DNA of 64,000 bases from Clavibacter michiganensis (GCF_021216655.1 NZ_CP080437.1:1860001-1924000), one strand, 5' to 3'; positions 42,227 to 52,851 are shown, counted from the first letter of the stretch. A program made the numbers and translations. The notes: generated from the letters alone by a model not told the origin.

Positions 42227-44077
42227 TCACTCGACGGTGACGGACTTCGCGAGGTTGCGCGGCTGGTCGACGTCGAGGCCCTTGGCGGCGGCGAGCTCCA
42301 TCGCGAAGATCTGCAGCGGCGTGACGGCGAGGAGCGGCTCGAACAGCGGCGCGGCGAGCGGGATCGGGATGACCTCGTCGGCGTGCGGCAGGACGAACGC
42401 GTCGCCCTGCTCGGCGATCGCGATGACGCGGGCGCCGCGCGCGCGGATCTCCTCGATGTTGGAGATGACCTTCTTGTGCAGCGCGAGCTGGTGCACGGGG
42501 CTCGGCACGATGACGAACACGGGCTGCCCCGGCTCGATGAGCGCGATGGGCCCGTGCTTGAGCTCGCCCGCGGCGAACCCCTCGGCGTGGATGTAGGCGA
42601 GCTCCTTGAGCTTCAGCGCGCCCTCGAGCGCGACCGGGAAGCCCACGTTGCGGCCGAGGAAGAGCACGGCCCGCGTGTCGGCCATCCACTTCGCGAGCTG
42701 GCTGATCTTCTCGCCCTGCTCCACGACGGTGGCGAGCTTCTCTGGCACGGCCAGCAGCTCCTCCGTGTTGGCGACGATCTCGTCGGCCGACAGCGTGCCG
42801 CGGATGCGCGCGAGGTGCAGCCCGAACAGGTACAGCGCGGCGACCTGCGCGACGAACGCCTTCGTGGACGCCACGGCGACCTCGGGGCCCGCGTGCGTGT
42901 AGACGACCGCCTCGGACTCGCGCGGGATCGTGGCGCCCTGCGTGTTGCAGATGGAGAGCACGCGCGCCCCGGCCTCGCGGGCGTAGCGCACGGCGAGCAG
43001 CGTGTCCATGGTCTCGCCGGACTGGCTGATGGAGATGACGAGCGTGGTCGCGTCGAGCACGGGGTCGCGGTAGCGGAACTCGTGCGCGAGCTCGACCTCC
43101 ACGGGGACGCGGGCCCACTTCTCGATGGCGTACTTGCCGAGGATCCCCGAGTAGGCGGCGGTGCCGCACGCGACGATGACGATGCGCGAGATCTCGGCGA
43201 GGTCGACCTCGCCGATCGCGTCGAGGTCGGGCAGCACGACGACGCCGTCGACGATGCGGCCGCGGAGCGTGTTCGCCACCGCGTCCGGGCCCTCGCTGAT
43301 CTCCTTCGCCATGAAGCTCGACCAGCCGCCCTTCTCGCTGGCCGACGCGTCCCAGGCGATCTCGAACTCGTGCGTCTCCACGGGCGCGCCGTGGAAGTCG
43401 GTGACGGTGACGGAGTCGGGCCGGATGGCGACCATCTGGTCCTGGCCGATGGCGACCGCGCGGCGCGTGAACTCCACGAACGCGGCGACGTCGGATCCGA
43501 GGAAGTTCTCGCCGTCGCCCAGCCCGATGACGAGCGGCGAGTTGCGGCGGGCGCCGACCACGAGGCCGGGCTGGTCGCGGTGCACGGCGAGGAGCGTGAA
43601 GGCGCCCTCGAGCCGGCTCACCGTGTTGCGGAACGCCTGCTCGAGGTCGTGCGTGATGCCGTATTCGCGGCCGAGGAGGCGGGCGGCGACCTCGGTGTCG
43701 GTGTCGCTCTCGAACGTGTAGCCGTCCGCGAGGAGGTCGTCCTTGAGCTCCGCGAAGTTCTCGATGATCCCGTTGTGGATGAGGGCGAGCTTGCCGTCGT
43801 CGCCCAGGTGCGGGTGCGCGTTGCGGTCGGTGGGACCACCGTGCGTGGCCCAGCGGGTGTGGCCGATGCCGGTGGATCCGTTCGGCAGCGGCGACGCCTC
43901 GAGGTCCTCCAGCAGGCGGTCGAGCTTGCCCGCGCGCTTGCGGACGCCGAGCGTGCCGTCCTCGTCGAGCACCGCGACGCCCGCGGAGTCGTAGCCCCGG
44001 TACTCGAGCCTCCGCAGCCCCCCGAGGAGCACCTCGAGGCTCTTGGACTCACCGACGTATCCCACGATTCCGCACAT
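42227..44077 (-). CDS. glmS: Glutamine--fructose-6-phosphate aminotransferase (isomerizing)
   Basis: GlmS makes glucosamine-6-phosphate, the entry to UDP-GlcNAc and peptidoglycan. The 616 residues are normal. The N-terminal amidotransferase has the catalytic Cys2 exposed after Met removal (MCGIVGYVG), [11 protein letters not shown] and [11 protein letters not shown]. Two SIS domains follow ([51 protein letters not shown]), then the C-tail ending AKSVTVE. ATG at 44077. No glmS ribozyme-like element is visible upstream. The next genes downstream are acpS and the racemases. Confidence 0.97.
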   Translation of the reverse strand: MCGIVGYVGESKSLEVLLGGLRRLEYRGYDSAGVAVLDEDGTLGVRKRAGKLDRLLEDLEASPLPNGSTGIGHTRWATHGGPTDRNAHPHLGDDGKLALIHNGIIENFAELKDDLLADGYTFESDTDTEVAARLLGREYGITHDLEQAFRNTVSRLEGAFTLLAVHRDQPGLVVGARRNSPLVIGLGDGENFLGSDVAAFVEFTRRAVAIGQDQMVAIRPDSVTVTDFHGAPVETHEFEIAWDASASEKGGWSSFMAKEISEGPDAVANTLRGRIVDGVVVLPDLDAIGEVDLAEISRIVIVACGTAAYSGILGKYAIEKWARVPVEVELAHEFRYRDPVLDATTLVISISQSGETMDTLLAVRYAREAGARVLSICNTQGATIPRESEAVVYTHAGPEVAVASTKAFVAQVAALYLFGLHLARIRGTLSADEIVANTEELLAVPEKLATVVEQGEKISQLAKWMADTRAVLFLGRNVGFPVALEGALKLKELAYIHAEGFAAGELKHGPIALIEPGQPVFVIVPSPVHQLALHKKVISNIEEIRARGARVIAIAEQGDAFVLPHADEVIPIPLAAPLFEPLLAVTPLQIFAMELAAAKGLDVDQPRNLAKSVTVE

Positions 44078-44225
44078 GGGGCACCACTTTAGCCGCCCGC
44101 GTCGGGCTTCCCCTGCGCGGCAGGGCATCGCGGCGCGCCCCGGGTCAGGAGCCCGCTGGGGAGGGGCGCCGGGCGACCGCCGGCGCTCCGGTCGCCCGCC
44201 GACCCCGCCGTAGGATGGACACGCC

Positions 44226-45185
44226 ATGCCAGACACCGCGACGGGACACCCGACGAGCCACGGCAACGTCTCCCCGTTCGTCGAGATCGCCCGTGCCGAC
44301 TGGGCGGCCCTCGCGCCCGCCACGCACCTCCCGCTGCGGGAGACCGAGCTGGTGCAGCTGCGCGGCATCGGCGACCGGCTCGACATGCACGAGGTCGAGG
44401 ACGTGTACCTCCCGCTCAGCCGCCTGCTCAACCTCTACGTCACGGGCACGAAGAAGCTGCACCGGGACACGAGCGCCTTCCTCGGCGAGCGCGCCAAGAG
44501 CACGCCGTTCATCATCGGCGTCGCGGGATCCGTGGCCGTCGGCAAGTCGACCGTCGCGCGCCTCCTGCGCGAGATGCTCGCGCGCTGGGACGACACCCCG
44601 CGCGTCGAGCTCGTGACCACCGACGGCTTCCTGCACCCGAACGCCGAGCTCCAGCGCCGCGGCCTCATGGAGCGGAAGGGCTTCCCCGAGTCGTACGACC
44701 GGCGGGCGCTGCTGCGCTTCGTCACGCAGGTCAAGAGCGGCGTGCCCGAGGTGCGCGCGCCGTTCTACTCGCACCTCGCCTACGACATCGTGCCGGGCGC
44801 CGAGGTGGTCGTCCGGCAGCCGGACGTCCTCATCATCGAGGGCCTCAACGTGCTCCAGCCGGCGGCCTCCGGCGCGAAGCTCGCCGTCAGCGACCTCTTC
44901 GACTTCTCGATCTACGTCGACGCCCGCACCCACGACATCGCGCAGTGGTACGAGGAGCGGTTCCTCAGCCTCCAGCGCGGGGCGTTCAGCAACCCGCGCT
45001 CCTACTTCCACCGGTACGCGGAGCTCAGCCCGGCCGAGGCCGTCGCGCGTGCGCGCGGGATCTGGTCGGCCATCAACGAGCCGAACCTCGAGCAGAACAT
45101 CCGCCCGACCCGGTCGCGCGCGACCCTCGTGCTGCGGAAGGACGCCGACCACTCGGTCGCGAACGTCCTGCTCCGCAAGCTCTGA
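44226..45185 (+). CDS. coaA: Pantothenate kinase type I
   Basis: CoaA phosphorylates pantothenate, the first step of CoA synthesis. The 319-residue protein has the P-loop [52 protein letters not shown], and [20 protein letters not shown] (the PYSHLxYD-like part before it reads FYSHLAYD). These are all type I features. ATG at 44226; TAGGAT ends 9 bases before it, so the leader is very short or absent. It is divergent from glmS and convergent with glmM. Confidence 0.96.
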   Translation: MPDTATGHPTSHGNVSPFVEIARADWAALAPATHLPLRETELVQLRGIGDRLDMHEVEDVYLPLSRLLNLYVTGTKKLHRDTSAFLGERAKSTPFIIGVAGSVAVGKSTVARLLREMLARWDDTPRVELVTTDGFLHPNAELQRRGLMERKGFPESYDRRALLRFVTQVKSGVPEVRAPFYSHLAYDIVPGAEVVVRQPDVLIIEGLNVLQPAASGAKLAVSDLFDFSIYVDARTHDIAQWYEERFLSLQRGAFSNPRSYFHRYAELSPAEAVARARGIWSAINEPNLEQNIRPTRSRATLVLRKDADHSVANVLLRKL

Positions 45186-45218
45186 CCGCGTGCCCGGTGA
45201 CGCCGGCCTCCGGCGGGG

Positions 45219-46568
45219 CTAGATGGCGAGGCGCTCAGTGACGAGCGCGGCGAGCTCCTCGGCGTGGCGCTCGGCGGTCGCCTGATCGGCGGCCTCCACC
45301 ATCACGCGGATCATCGGCTCGGTGCCCGAGGCGCGCATGAGGATCCGGCCCGTGTCGCCGAGCTCGGCCTCCGCGCGCGCGACGGCCGCGTTCAGCTCGG
45401 CGTCGTCGCCCACGCGATCGCGGTCGACGCCGCGCACGTTGATCATCACCTGCGGGTAGACGGTCATCACCGAGGCGAGCTCGTGCAGGCTCTTGCCCGT
45501 GGCCGCCATCTCGCCCAGCAGCTGGATCCCCGTGAGGATCCCGTCGCCGGTCGTCGCGTGCTCCGCGATGACGAGGTGGCCCGACTGCTCGCCTCCGAGG
45601 GAGTAGCCGCCCTCGTTCATGGCCTCGAGCACGTAGCGGTCGCCGACGCGGGTCTGCATCACGGTGATGTCGTTCTCGGCCATCGCGATGCGGAGGCCGA
45701 GGTTGCTCATGACGGTCGCGACGAGCGTGCGCTCCGCGAGCAGGCCGCGACGGGCCATCGAGAGCGCGAGGACGGCCATGATCTGGTCGCCGTCGATGAT
45801 GGCGCCCGTGTGGTCGACCGCGAGGCAGCGGTCGGCGTCGCCGTCGTGCGCGATGCCGACGTCGGCGCCGTGCGCGAGGACCGCCTCGGCCAGCAGGTCG
45901 AGGTGCGTGGACCCGACCCGGTCGTTGATGTTCATGCCGTCGGGGTCGTTGCCGATGACGGTGACCCGGGCGCCCGCGTCCGTGAAGACCTCGGGGCTGA
46001 TCCCGGCGGCGGCGCCGTGCGCGCAGTCGAGGACCACGTGGATCCCGTCGAGCCGGTGCTGCAGCGTGCCGAGCAGGTGCAGGACGTAGCGGTCCTCGGC
46101 GTCCGCGAAGCGGCGGATGCGGCCGACGTCGGCTCCCGTGGGGAGCAGGACGGGCTGGCTCAGCTGCGCCTCGATGCGGTCCTCGAGCTCGTCGGCGAGC
46201 TTCCGTCCGCCTGCGGCGAAGAACTTGATCCCGTTGTCGGGAGCGGGGTTGTGCGACGCGGAGATCATGACGCCGAAGTCGGCATCGAAGTCCGCGATGA
46301 GGTAGGCCGTGGCCGGCGTCGGGATGACCCCGGCGTCGAACACGTCGACGCCGGAGCTCGCGAGGCCGGCGGCCACGGCCGCCGCGATGAACTCGCCGGA
46401 CACCCGGGGATCCCGGGCGACGACCGCGACGGGTCGTCGCCCGGCATCCCGGGCGTCCTGGCCGAGCACGTGCGCGGCGGCCTGGGCCAGGCGCAGGGCG
46501 AGGTCCGCGGTGATGGTCTCGCCGTTGGCGAGTCCGCGGACGCCGTCCGTGCCGAAGAGCCGGGGCAT
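45219..46568 (-). CDS. glmM: Phosphoglucosamine mutase
   Basis: GlmM converts glucosamine-6-phosphate to glucosamine-1-phosphate for UDP-GlcNAc synthesis, continuing the GlmS product. The 449-residue protein has [13 protein letters not shown], the phosphoserine loop [19 protein letters not shown], metal loop DGDADRC, sugar-binding GGEQSGH and C-terminal [18 protein letters not shown] at 46568, 23 bp after rpsI, the standard actinobacterial rplM-rpsI-glmM order. Confidence 0.97.
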   Translation of the reverse strand: MPRLFGTDGVRGLANGETITADLALRLAQAAAHVLGQDARDAGRRPVAVVARDPRVSGEFIAAAVAAGLASSGVDVFDAGVIPTPATAYLIADFDADFGVMISASHNPAPDNGIKFFAAGGRKLADELEDRIEAQLSQPVLLPTGADVGRIRRFADAEDRYVLHLLGTLQHRLDGIHVVLDCAHGAAAGISPEVFTDAGARVTVIGNDPDGMNINDRVGSTHLDLLAEAVLAHGADVGIAHDGDADRCLAVDHTGAIIDGDQIMAVLALSMARRGLLAERTLVATVMSNLGLRIAMAENDITVMQTRVGDRYVLEAMNEGGYSLGGEQSGHLVIAEHATTGDGILTGIQLLGEMAATGKSLHELASVMTVYPQVMINVRGVDRDRVGDDAELNAAVARAEAELGDTGRILMRASGTEPMIRVMVEAADQATAERHAEELAALVTERLAI

Positions 46569-46591
46569 GAGTGCCGGAGTCCCCGAGCGCC

Positions 46592-47077
46592 TTAGCGCTT
46601 CGAGAACTGGGGCGCCTTGCGGGCCTTCTTGAGTCCGGCCTTCTTGCGCTCCTTGACGCGCGCGTCGCGGCTGAGGAAGCCGTTCTTCTTCAGCACGGCG
46701 CGGTTGTTCTCCTCGTCGATCTCGTTGAGGGCGCGGGCGATGCCGAGGCGCAGGGCGCCGGCCTGGCCGGAGGGGCCGCCGCCGGAGATGCGCGCGACGA
46801 CGTCGTAGCTGCCGAGGAGGTCGAGCACCTTGAACGGGTCGTTCACGAGCTGCTGGTGCAGCTTGTTGGGGAAGTAGTCCGCGAACTCACGGCCGTTGAC
46901 CGTGATCGAGCCGGAGCCGGGGACGAGGCGCACGCGGGCGATGGCCTGCTTGCGTCGTCCGACGGCGCCGCCGGACACGTTGAGGACCGCGCGGGGGGCC
47001 TTGGGGGCCTCCTCGTTCGGGGTCTCGGTCGAGAAGCTCTCGGGAGCCACGTCGAGGGAGTCTGAGATCTGAGCCAC
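46592..47077 (-). CDS. rpsI: 30S ribosomal protein S9 (uS9)
   Basis: A 161-residue S9 with an N-terminal extension of about 40 acidic/Ala-Pro residues before the conserved [19 protein letters not shown]. Further landmarks are [56 protein letters not shown] and the C-terminal FSKR that reaches the ribosomal P site. ATG at 47077, 50 bp downstream of rplM. Confidence 0.97.
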   Translation of the reverse strand: MAQISDSLDVAPESFSTETPNEEAPKAPRAVLNVSGGAVGRRKQAIARVRLVPGSGSITVNGREFADYFPNKLHQQLVNDPFKVLDLLGSYDVVARISGGGPSGQAGALRLGIARALNEIDEENNRAVLKKNGFLSRDARVKERKKAGLKKARKAPQFSKR

Positions 47078-47127
47078 TGGGTTCGATTCCTTCTGAGGTC
47101 TTTGGTCGTCGCTGTCGGCAGCCGGAG

Positions 47128-47574
47128 CTACTGAGCGACCTGGCCGAGGGTGTACGGGGTGGGCTGCTGAGCAGCGTGGGGGTGCTCGGGGCCCGCGTAG
47201 ACCTTGAGCTTCTTCAGCTGCGCCGCACCCAGCGAGTTCTTCGGCAGCATGCCGCGGATGGCCTTCTCGACCGCGCGCGTGGGGTGCTTCTCGAGCATCT
47301 CGACGTAGGTGGTGGCCGTGAGGCCGCCCGGGTAGCCGGAGTGGCGGTAGGCCAGCTTCTTCTCGAGCTTCTGGCCCGTGAGCGCCACCTTCTCGGCGTT
47401 GACGATGATCACGAAGTCGCCCATGTCCATGTGGGGGGCGAACGTGGCCTTGTGCTTGCCGCGCAGGAGCGCGGCGGCGTGGCTGGCGAGACGGCCGAGG
47501 ACGATGTCCGTGGCGTCGATGACGACCCAGTCGTGCTGGACCTCACTGGCCTTGGGGGAATAGGTGCGCGTCAT
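47128..47574 (-). CDS. rplM: 50S ribosomal protein L13 (uL13)
   Basis: A 148-residue L13 with [49 protein letters not shown] and the end [11 protein letters not shown]. The start is ATG at 47574 (MTRTYSPKA), with AAGAAGG upstream. An in-frame extension to 47733 enters the promoter region and is not used. First gene of rplM-rpsI-glmM. Confidence 0.97.
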   Translation of the reverse strand: MTRTYSPKASEVQHDWVVIDATDIVLGRLASHAAALLRGKHKATFAPHMDMGDFVIIVNAEKVALTGQKLEKKLAYRHSGYPGGLTATTYVEMLEKHPTRAVEKAIRGMLPKNSLGAAQLKKLKVYAGPEHPHAAQQPTPYTLGQVAQ

Positions 47575-47725
47575 TGATCTGACTGCCTTCTTTTCGAGGT
47601 GAGATGGTCGTGGATCCCGCTCCGTGGGCGTTCTGACGAGAACGCATCCGGTGGAGGGCTCAACCCTGTACGTCGCCGCACGCAGGCGTGCAGACAACCG
47701 GTTCAGAGTACGCGATCCGGGGCGA

Positions 47726-48730
47726 TCAGGCAATCCCGGGCGTGTCGGCCAGCCGGGCGAGGTCGCGGGCGGCCGTCGCGGCGCCCTCCGCGACCGTGTC
47801 CACCTCGTGCGCGCCGCGCTTGGCGCGCGTGATCTCGTTCCGCGCTCGGAGCTCCGCGTCCGGCGGGTAGCCCACCCGCTCGAGCACCAGGCCGCGCGCG
47901 GGCATCACGGTGAACTCGCTCGTGCGCTCGCGCAGCTCCAGCAGCTCGCGGAGCCGCGTGACCCCGACGCGGCCGGACGCCGCGGCGACGCACGCCCCGA
48001 CGAGCGCGCGCACCATGCTGTGGCAGAAGGCGTCCGCCCGGACCGCGGCCTCGAGCGCGCCGTCGGCCGCGCGGGTCCAGGTCAGCTCCTGGAGCGTGCG
48101 GATGGTCGAGGCCCCCTCGCGCGGCTTGCAGTATGCGGCGAAGTCGTGCAGGCCGAGGAGCGCGTCGGCCGCCTCCTGCAGCACGGCCGCGTCGAGCGCG
48201 ACCGGCAGCTCGACGGTGCGATGCCGCTGGAGGGGATCGCGGGGGCCGTCGACGTCCGAGATCCGGTAGCGGTACGCCCGCCAGGTCGCGGAGAAGCGCG
48301 CGTCGAACCCGTCGGGGGCGGGGGCGCAGGCGAGCACCACGACGTCGGACCTGGCGCCGAGCACGCCGTTCAGTCGGCGCGCGAGGGCCGCCGCGGCGCG
48401 GTCGACGGAGGGGACGTGCGCCCCCTCCCCCGCGTCCGCCGCGGCCGCACGACCGCGCGGCGGCCGGTCGAGGGACGCGATCTGCTCGTCCGTGAGGTCG
48501 AGGTGCGCGACCTGCCCGGTCGCGTGGACGCCCGCGTCGGTGCGCCCGGCGACGACGAGCGTCGGCGCCGGCGGCGTCCGCGCCAGCAGCTGCGCGAGCG
48601 CGTCCTCGAGGGCACCCTGCACGGTGCGCAGCCCGGGCTGCTTCGCCCAACCGGCGAACCCCGTGCCGTCGTACGCGATGTCGAGGCGGAGGCGCGTGCC
48701 GGCGTCCCCCGCCTCGGCATCCTCGCTCAT
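47726..48730 (-). CDS. truA: tRNA pseudouridine(38-40) synthase
   Basis: TruA isomerises uridines 38-40 of many tRNAs. The catalytic Asp65 lies in [18 protein letters not shown]. Other landmarks are [54 protein letters not shown]-type [13 protein letters not shown] and YPPDAEL. At 334 residues it is longer than the usual 250-290. About 25 extra residues (85-110, Arg/Ala/Gly-rich) are inserted before the RLNGVL segment, and the C-terminus is extended. ATG at 48730 overlaps the stop of the GNAT gene (ATGA). Confidence 0.95.
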   Translation of the reverse strand: MSEDAEAGDAGTRLRLDIAYDGTGFAGWAKQPGLRTVQGALEDALAQLLARTPPAPTLVVAGRTDAGVHATGQVAHLDLTDEQIASLDRPPRGRAAAADAGEGAHVPSVDRAAAALARRLNGVLGARSDVVVLACAPAPDGFDARFSATWRAYRYRISDVDGPRDPLQRHRTVELPVALDAAVLQEAADALLGLHDFAAYCKPREGASTIRTLQELTWTRAADGALEAAVRADAFCHSMVRALVGACVAAASGRVGVTRLRELLELRERTSEFTVMPARGLVLERVGYPPDAELRARNEITRAKRGAHEVDTVAEGAATAARDLARLADTPGIA

Positions 48731-49818
48731 CGGGCGCCGGATCCCCGCGGCGGCGTCAGGCCGACCTCGCGCTCGTACACGGCCGAGCGGCTCGCCTGCG
48801 TGAAGCCGAGGTGCTCGTACAGGTCGAGCGCGCCGGTGGGGCTGTCGGAGTCGACGTCGAGCACGGCGCGCTGGACGCCCTCCGCGCGGGACCCCGCGAG
48901 CGAGGCGGACAGGATCGCCTGCGCCAGGCGGCGCCCGCGGAACTCGCGCCGCACCCCGACGAGGGCGATGTAGGTGGACGTGTAGCCCGCGGCCTCCCAG
49001 CTGTCCGGGTACGTCTCGGCCATCGCGAACCCGGCGACGACGGCGTCCTCGCCCTCCCCCGTCACCGCGATGACGGACAGGTCGTCGCGCGCGGTCGGCA
49101 GCGACCGGTACGCGTCCCAGCGCTCGACGCTGACGGGCTCGGATCCCCAGTGGTCGCGGAACACCTCGTTCTTCGCGAGGCGCGTGCGCTCCCACCACTC
49201 GCGCGTGACGGGGATGAGGCGGAGGCCCTCGGGCGCCGGCACGTCGGGCAGCTCCGTCTGGAGGTCGCGGTGCATCTCGATGAAGTAGCGGCTGGGGGTG
49301 AACCCGCGCGACTCCAGCAGGGCGACGTGGCCCGCGGAGCCGACCTGCACCTCCGACCCCATGAGCGTCGGCACGGGCTCCGTGATGTGCGGGGCGGGCT
49401 GCGCGACGGCCAGGGTCCTGGTGGCACGCGCGATCTGCCAGTCGAGCAGCCGCCCGCCGATGCCGTGTCGCCGGAGGTCGGGTCGGACCGAGCCGGACAC
49501 GTTCGCGCGCACGGCGGTCTCCTCGTCCGGCTTGACGATCGCGACGCCCTCGGCGGCGAGGCGCCCGTCGGCGTCGACGGCCACGATCGTGTCGCGCGCG
49601 AGGTCGACGAAGGAGAAGCCCTGCGCCATCACGATCTCGTCGCGGGTGGCTCGGTATTCAGGGTGATCGGCGTCGGCCACCAGTCCCGAGAGCTCGACGA
49701 GCGCGTCGACGTCATCCGGGGAGACCGGGCGCCACGTGATCCCCTCGGGCCCCTCGGGCAGCGGGATCGGCGCGGTGGAGGAGGGATCGTCCGGCATGGT
49801 CGTGCTGCTGTCGGTCAT
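48727..49818 (-). CDS. Tandem GNAT-family N-acetyltransferase
   Basis: A 363-residue protein with two GNAT folds. The first has SGSVRPDLRRHGIGGRLLDW as an acetyl-CoA-binding loop. The second has IALVGVRREFRGRRLAQAIL and a canonical ALDLYEHLGFTQ end. The double layout recalls mycothiol synthase MshD, but I cannot assign a substrate. It sits between rplQ and truA and overlaps truA by 4 bp. The ATG at 49818 is preceded, six bases away, by TACCCT, a pattern of leaderless transcripts; a start 17 codons upstream is less likely. Confidence 0.82.
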   Translation of the reverse strand: MTDSSTTMPDDPSSTAPIPLPEGPEGITWRPVSPDDVDALVELSGLVADADHPEYRATRDEIVMAQGFSFVDLARDTIVAVDADGRLAAEGVAIVKPDEETAVRANVSGSVRPDLRRHGIGGRLLDWQIARATRTLAVAQPAPHITEPVPTLMGSEVQVGSAGHVALLESRGFTPSRYFIEMHRDLQTELPDVPAPEGLRLIPVTREWWERTRLAKNEVFRDHWGSEPVSVERWDAYRSLPTARDDLSVIAVTGEGEDAVVAGFAMAETYPDSWEAAGYTSTYIALVGVRREFRGRRLAQAILSASLAGSRAEGVQRAVLDVDSDSPTGALDLYEHLGFTQASRSAVYEREVGLTPPRGSGAR

Positions 49819-49866
49819 CCGTCCAGGGTACCGGGACCCCGTGGGCCGCGGCCGGGTCGCCGGACG

Positions 49867-49907
49867 CACGAGAGCCCCCGACGCGCAGGGCGGCGGGGGC
49901 TCTCGTG
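49867..49907 (-). terminator. Terminator hairpin after rplQ
   Basis: Arms 49867-49880 and 49894-49907 make a perfect 14-bp stem with a 13-nt loop, 15 bp after the rplQ stop. It ends the alpha operon before the GNAT-truA unit. Confidence 0.75.
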
Positions 49908-49921
49908 ATGGTGCGGTGCTG

Positions 49922-50485
49922 CTACTTGTCGGACTTCTCCGCGGCGTCGGCCTCGACCTCGGCGGCGGCCTCGTCGGTCGTCTCCGCGGGGGTCTCGTCG
50001 GTGTGCTCGACGGCGTCGGTCTCCTCGACCGGCACGTCGGACTCCTCCGCGGGCGCCTCGGCGGCCGGGGCCGCGGCGGCCGGGGCCGTCGCGGTGGAGG
50101 TGCGCGACGAACGCACCTTCGGGGTCACGGGCTCGAGCACGAGCTCGATCTGCACCATGGGGGCGTTGTCGCCCTTGCGGAAGCCGAGCTTCGTGATGCG
50201 GGTGTAGCCGCCGTCGCGCTCGGCGACGAGGGGCGCGATCTCCGTGAAGAGCTCGTGCACGACGCTCTTCGAGGGGATGATCCCCATGACGCGGCGGCGG
50301 GCGTGCAGGTCGCCGCGCTTGGCGAACGTCACGAGGCGCTCCGCCACGGGACGCAGGCGCTTGGCCTTCGTCTCGGTCGTCTTGATGGACTTGTGCTCGA
50401 AGAGGCTCTGGGCCAGGTTCGCGAGCATGAGGCGCTCGTGCGCCGGGCCGCCTCCGAGGCGGGGACCCTTGGTGGGCTTGGGCAT
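49922..50485 (-). CDS. rplQ: 50S ribosomal protein L17 (bL17) with acidic tail
   Basis: Residues 1-120 are standard L17 ([53 protein letters not shown]). The remaining 65 or so residues form a low-complexity Ala/Glu/Asp/Thr tail, giving 187 residues against about 120 in most bacteria. Actinobacterial L17 proteins often carry such tails. ATG at 50485, 52 bp after rpoA. Confidence 0.97.
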   Translation of the reverse strand: MPKPTKGPRLGGGPAHERLMLANLAQSLFEHKSIKTTETKAKRLRPVAERLVTFAKRGDLHARRRVMGIIPSKSVVHELFTEIAPLVAERDGGYTRITKLGFRKGDNAPMVQIELVLEPVTPKVRSSRTSTATAPAAAAPAAEAPAEESDVPVEETDAVEHTDETPAETTDEAAAEVEADAAEKSDK

Positions 50486-50537
50486 GGTCTTGTCTCCGTA
50501 AGTGTCGAAAGAAGGCGTACGGCCGAGGCCGGACGGA

Positions 50538-51533
50538 TCAGTTGGTGGTGGTCTCGTCCTCGTCGTAGCTGTAGTAGTGCGCGCCGTCGAAGCCGGGGAC
50601 GGCGTCCTTCAGCGACAGACCGAGCTCGACCAGCTTGTCCTTGACCTCATCCACCGACTTCTGTCCGAAGTTGCGGATGTTCATGAGCTGCGTCTCCGAG
50701 AGGGCGACGAGCTCGCTGACGTTGTTGATGCCCTCGCGCTTGAGGCAGTTGTACGACCGCACCGAGAGGTCGAGGTCCTCGATGGGCATCGACAGCTCGG
50801 AGCTGAGGACGGCGTCGACCGGCGCGGGGCCGATCTCGATGCCCTCTGCGGCCGAGTTGAGCTCGCGCGCCAGGCCGAACAGCTCGGTGAGCGTGCGGCC
50901 GGCGGACGCGATGGCGTCGCGCGGCGTGATGGCCGACTTGGTCTCGACGTCGACCACGAGGCGGTCGAAGTCGGTGCGCTCGCCGGCACGGGTGGCCTCG
51001 ACGCGGTAGGTGACCTTGAGCACGGGCGAGTAGATCGAGTCGACCGGGATCTGGCCCGCCTCGCTGAACTCGCTGCGGTTCTGGGTCGCCGAGACGTAGC
51101 CGCGGCCGCGCTCGATCGTCAGCTCCAGCTCGAACTTCGCCTTCTCGTTGAGCGTGGCGATGACGAGCTCGGGGTTGTGGATCTCGACGCCGGCCGGAGC
51201 CGAGATGTCGGCGGCCGTGACCTGGCCCGCACCCTGCTTGCGCAGGTACGCGGTGATCGGCTCGTCGTGCTCGCTGGAGACGACGAGGCCCTTGATGTTG
51301 AGGATGATCTCGGTCACGTCCTCCTTCACGCCGGGGACGGTGCTGAACTCGTGCAGCACGCCGTCGATCCGGATGCTGGTGACGGCCGCGCCGGGGATGG
51401 ACGAGAGGAGCGTGCGGCGGAGCGAGTTGCCGAGCGTGTAGCCGAAGCCGGGCTCGAGCGGCTCGATGACGAACCGCGAGCGGAACTCCGAGATGGACTC
51501 CTCGGTGAGGGTGGGGCGCTGCGCAATGAGCAC
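50538..51533 (-). CDS. rpoA: DNA-directed RNA polymerase subunit alpha
   Basis: RpoA dimerises to start RNA polymerase assembly. The 331-residue protein has the N-terminal domain with [20 protein letters not shown] and [20 protein letters not shown], a linker near 225-245, and the C-terminal domain with [16 protein letters not shown] and [14 protein letters not shown], which contacts UP elements and activators. The start is GTG at 51533 ([10 protein letters not shown]) with AAAGGAAAC upstream; the open frame extends further but enters a hairpin-rich gap. Confidence 0.97.
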   Translation of the reverse strand: MLIAQRPTLTEESISEFRSRFVIEPLEPGFGYTLGNSLRRTLLSSIPGAAVTSIRIDGVLHEFSTVPGVKEDVTEIILNIKGLVVSSEHDEPITAYLRKQGAGQVTAADISAPAGVEIHNPELVIATLNEKAKFELELTIERGRGYVSATQNRSEFSEAGQIPVDSIYSPVLKVTYRVEATRAGERTDFDRLVVDVETKSAITPRDAIASAGRTLTELFGLARELNSAAEGIEIGPAPVDAVLSSELSMPIEDLDLSVRSYNCLKREGINNVSELVALSETQLMNIRNFGQKSVDEVKDKLVELGLSLKDAVPGFDGAHYYSYDEDETTTN

Positions 51534-51635
51534 TGTGTTGTTTCCTTTCGGCGAGGCGTCCGCTATATGACGCCTGCGATGCCCCCCGGGTGGCGGCCCG
51601 GGCGGGTAGTGAATTGGTCGATCGGACACACGGCG

Positions 51636-51686
51636 GATCGGCCGACGCCGTCCCCTCCTGGTGGAGCGGGACGGCAGCGGCCGATC
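51636..51686 (-). terminator. Long hairpin between rpsK and rpoA
   Basis: Arms 51636-51644/51678-51686 (9 bp), 51647-51654/51668-51675 (8 bp) and 51655-51658/51663-51666 (4 bp) stack into one stem of about 21 bp with a 2x2 internal loop and a 4-nt loop. It begins 8 bp after the rpsK stop. It may terminate or attenuate transcription, or mark an mRNA processing site that sets rpoA expression. Confidence 0.6.
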
Positions 51687-51694
51687 GGCGCGAG

Positions 51695-52093
51695 CTAGAC
51701 GCGGCGGCGCTTGGGCGGGCGGCAGCCGTTGTGCGCCTGCGGGGTGACGTCGTTGATCGAGCCCACCTCGAGGCCGGCGGCCTGGAGCGAGCGGATCGCG
51801 GTCTCGCGGCCGGAGCCGGGTCCCTTGACGAACACGTCGACCTTCTTCATGCCGTGCTCCTGCGCCTGGCGGGCGGCCGACTCGGCGGCGAGCTGCGCGG
51901 CGAACGGCGTCGACTTGCGCGAGCCGTTGTAGCCGACGACGCCCGAGGACGCCCAGCTGATGACGGCACCGGTGGGGTCCGTGATCGAGACGATGGTGTT
52001 GTTGAAGGTGCTCTTGATGTGGGCCTGGCCCACGGCGATGTTCTTCTTGTCCTTGCGGCGCGGCTTGCGAACGGCCGACTTGGGTGCTGCCAT
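51695..52093 (-). CDS. rpsK: 30S ribosomal protein S11 (uS11)
   Basis: A 132-residue S11 with [60 protein letters not shown] and the end [11 protein letters not shown]. It forms part of the 30S platform. ATG at 52093 with GGAGAATTCC upstream. It is 44 bp downstream of rpsM. Confidence 0.97.
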
Positions 52094-52137
52094 GGAATTC
52101 TCCTGTGTCTACGGGTGGCGAGGCGCGGGCCGAGGGC

Positions 52138-52512
52138 CTAGCGCGCCTTCTTCTTGCCGGCTACGGTGCGCTTCGGGCCCTTGCGGGTGCGAGCGTTGGT
52201 CTTCGTGCGCTGCCCGTGGACAGGGAGGCCGCGGCGGTGGCGGATGCCCTCGTAGCTGCCGATCTCGACCTTGCGTCGGATGTCGGCGGCCACCTCGCGG
52301 CGGAGGTCGCCCTCCACCTTGAAGTTCCCGTCGATGTAGTCGCGGAGGGCGATGAGCTGGTCGTCGCTCAGGTCCTTGACGCGGATGTCCTTGTCGATGC
52401 CGGTGTCCTCGAGGGTCTTGACGCTCGAGGTGCGGCCGACGCCGTAGATGTACGTGAGTGCGATCTCGACGCGCTTGTCGCGCGGGAGGTCGACGCCTGC
52501 TAGACGTGCCAT
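52138..52512 (-). CDS. rpsM: 30S ribosomal protein S13 (uS13)
   Basis: A 124-residue S13 located in the 30S head, contacting tRNA and the 50S. Landmarks are [70 protein letters not shown] and the basic end. ATG at 52512 with GGAGAAGCC upstream. A 153-bp gap without a visible gene separates it from rpmJ. Confidence 0.97.
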   Translation of the reverse strand: MARLAGVDLPRDKRVEIALTYIYGVGRTSSVKTLEDTGIDKDIRVKDLSDDQLIALRDYIDGNFKVEGDLRREVAADIRRKVEIGSYEGIRHRRGLPVHGQRTKTNARTRKGPKRTVAGKKKAR

Positions 52513-52665
52513 TGAGGCTTCTCCTGGTGATGGATGGAGGTCTGCAGCAGAGCCTGTGCATCGGCCTCCGACCGATGGTGTCCCCCGGATCCCTCAGGAC
52601 CCCGGCTTCCGGCGCTGCTGTCGTTCTTCTTCAGGTGGTGCGGTGGTGCCGTGCGGTCGTGCTGA

Positions 52666-52779
52666 CTAGCCCTGGACCTGCTTGTGGCGGGGGTTGTCGC
52701 AGATGACGCGCACGCGGCCGTTGCGTCGGATGACCTTGCACTTCTCGCAGATCCTCTTGACGCTGGGGTTGACCTTCAT
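52666..52779 (-). CDS. rpmJ: 50S ribosomal protein L36 (bL36), zinc-binding type
   Basis: A 37-residue protein: [18 protein letters not shown], then [19 protein letters not shown]. Cys11, Cys14, Cys27 and His32 make the zinc-ribbon site, so this is the zinc-containing form rather than the zinc-free paralogue used under zinc starvation. ATG at 52779 with GGAAGC upstream, TAG at 52666. It lies between infA and rpsM as usual. Confidence 0.96.
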
Positions 52780-52851
52780 GATGCTTCCTTGCTTTCGTTC
52801 TCGCTGGCCTCGTGCCGCCGCGGATGCGGGGCCGTTCCTTGTGCAGCAGGC

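Noticed and set aside
40934..44092. Plus-strand open frame of about 1,050 codons opposite alr, acpS and glmS
   Set aside because: Antisense shadow with repetitive Arg/Asp/Val composition; the minus-strand genes are certain.
44078..44225. Possible glmS ribozyme or riboswitch upstream of glmS
   Set aside because: The gap is short, GC-rich and lacks the ribozyme core; that element is known mainly from Firmicutes.
47721..47750. Further copy of the CCCGGGCGTGTCG motif near the end of truA
   Set aside because: Only 13 bases match and they encode the truA C-terminus (DTPGIA); no promoter geometry surrounds them.
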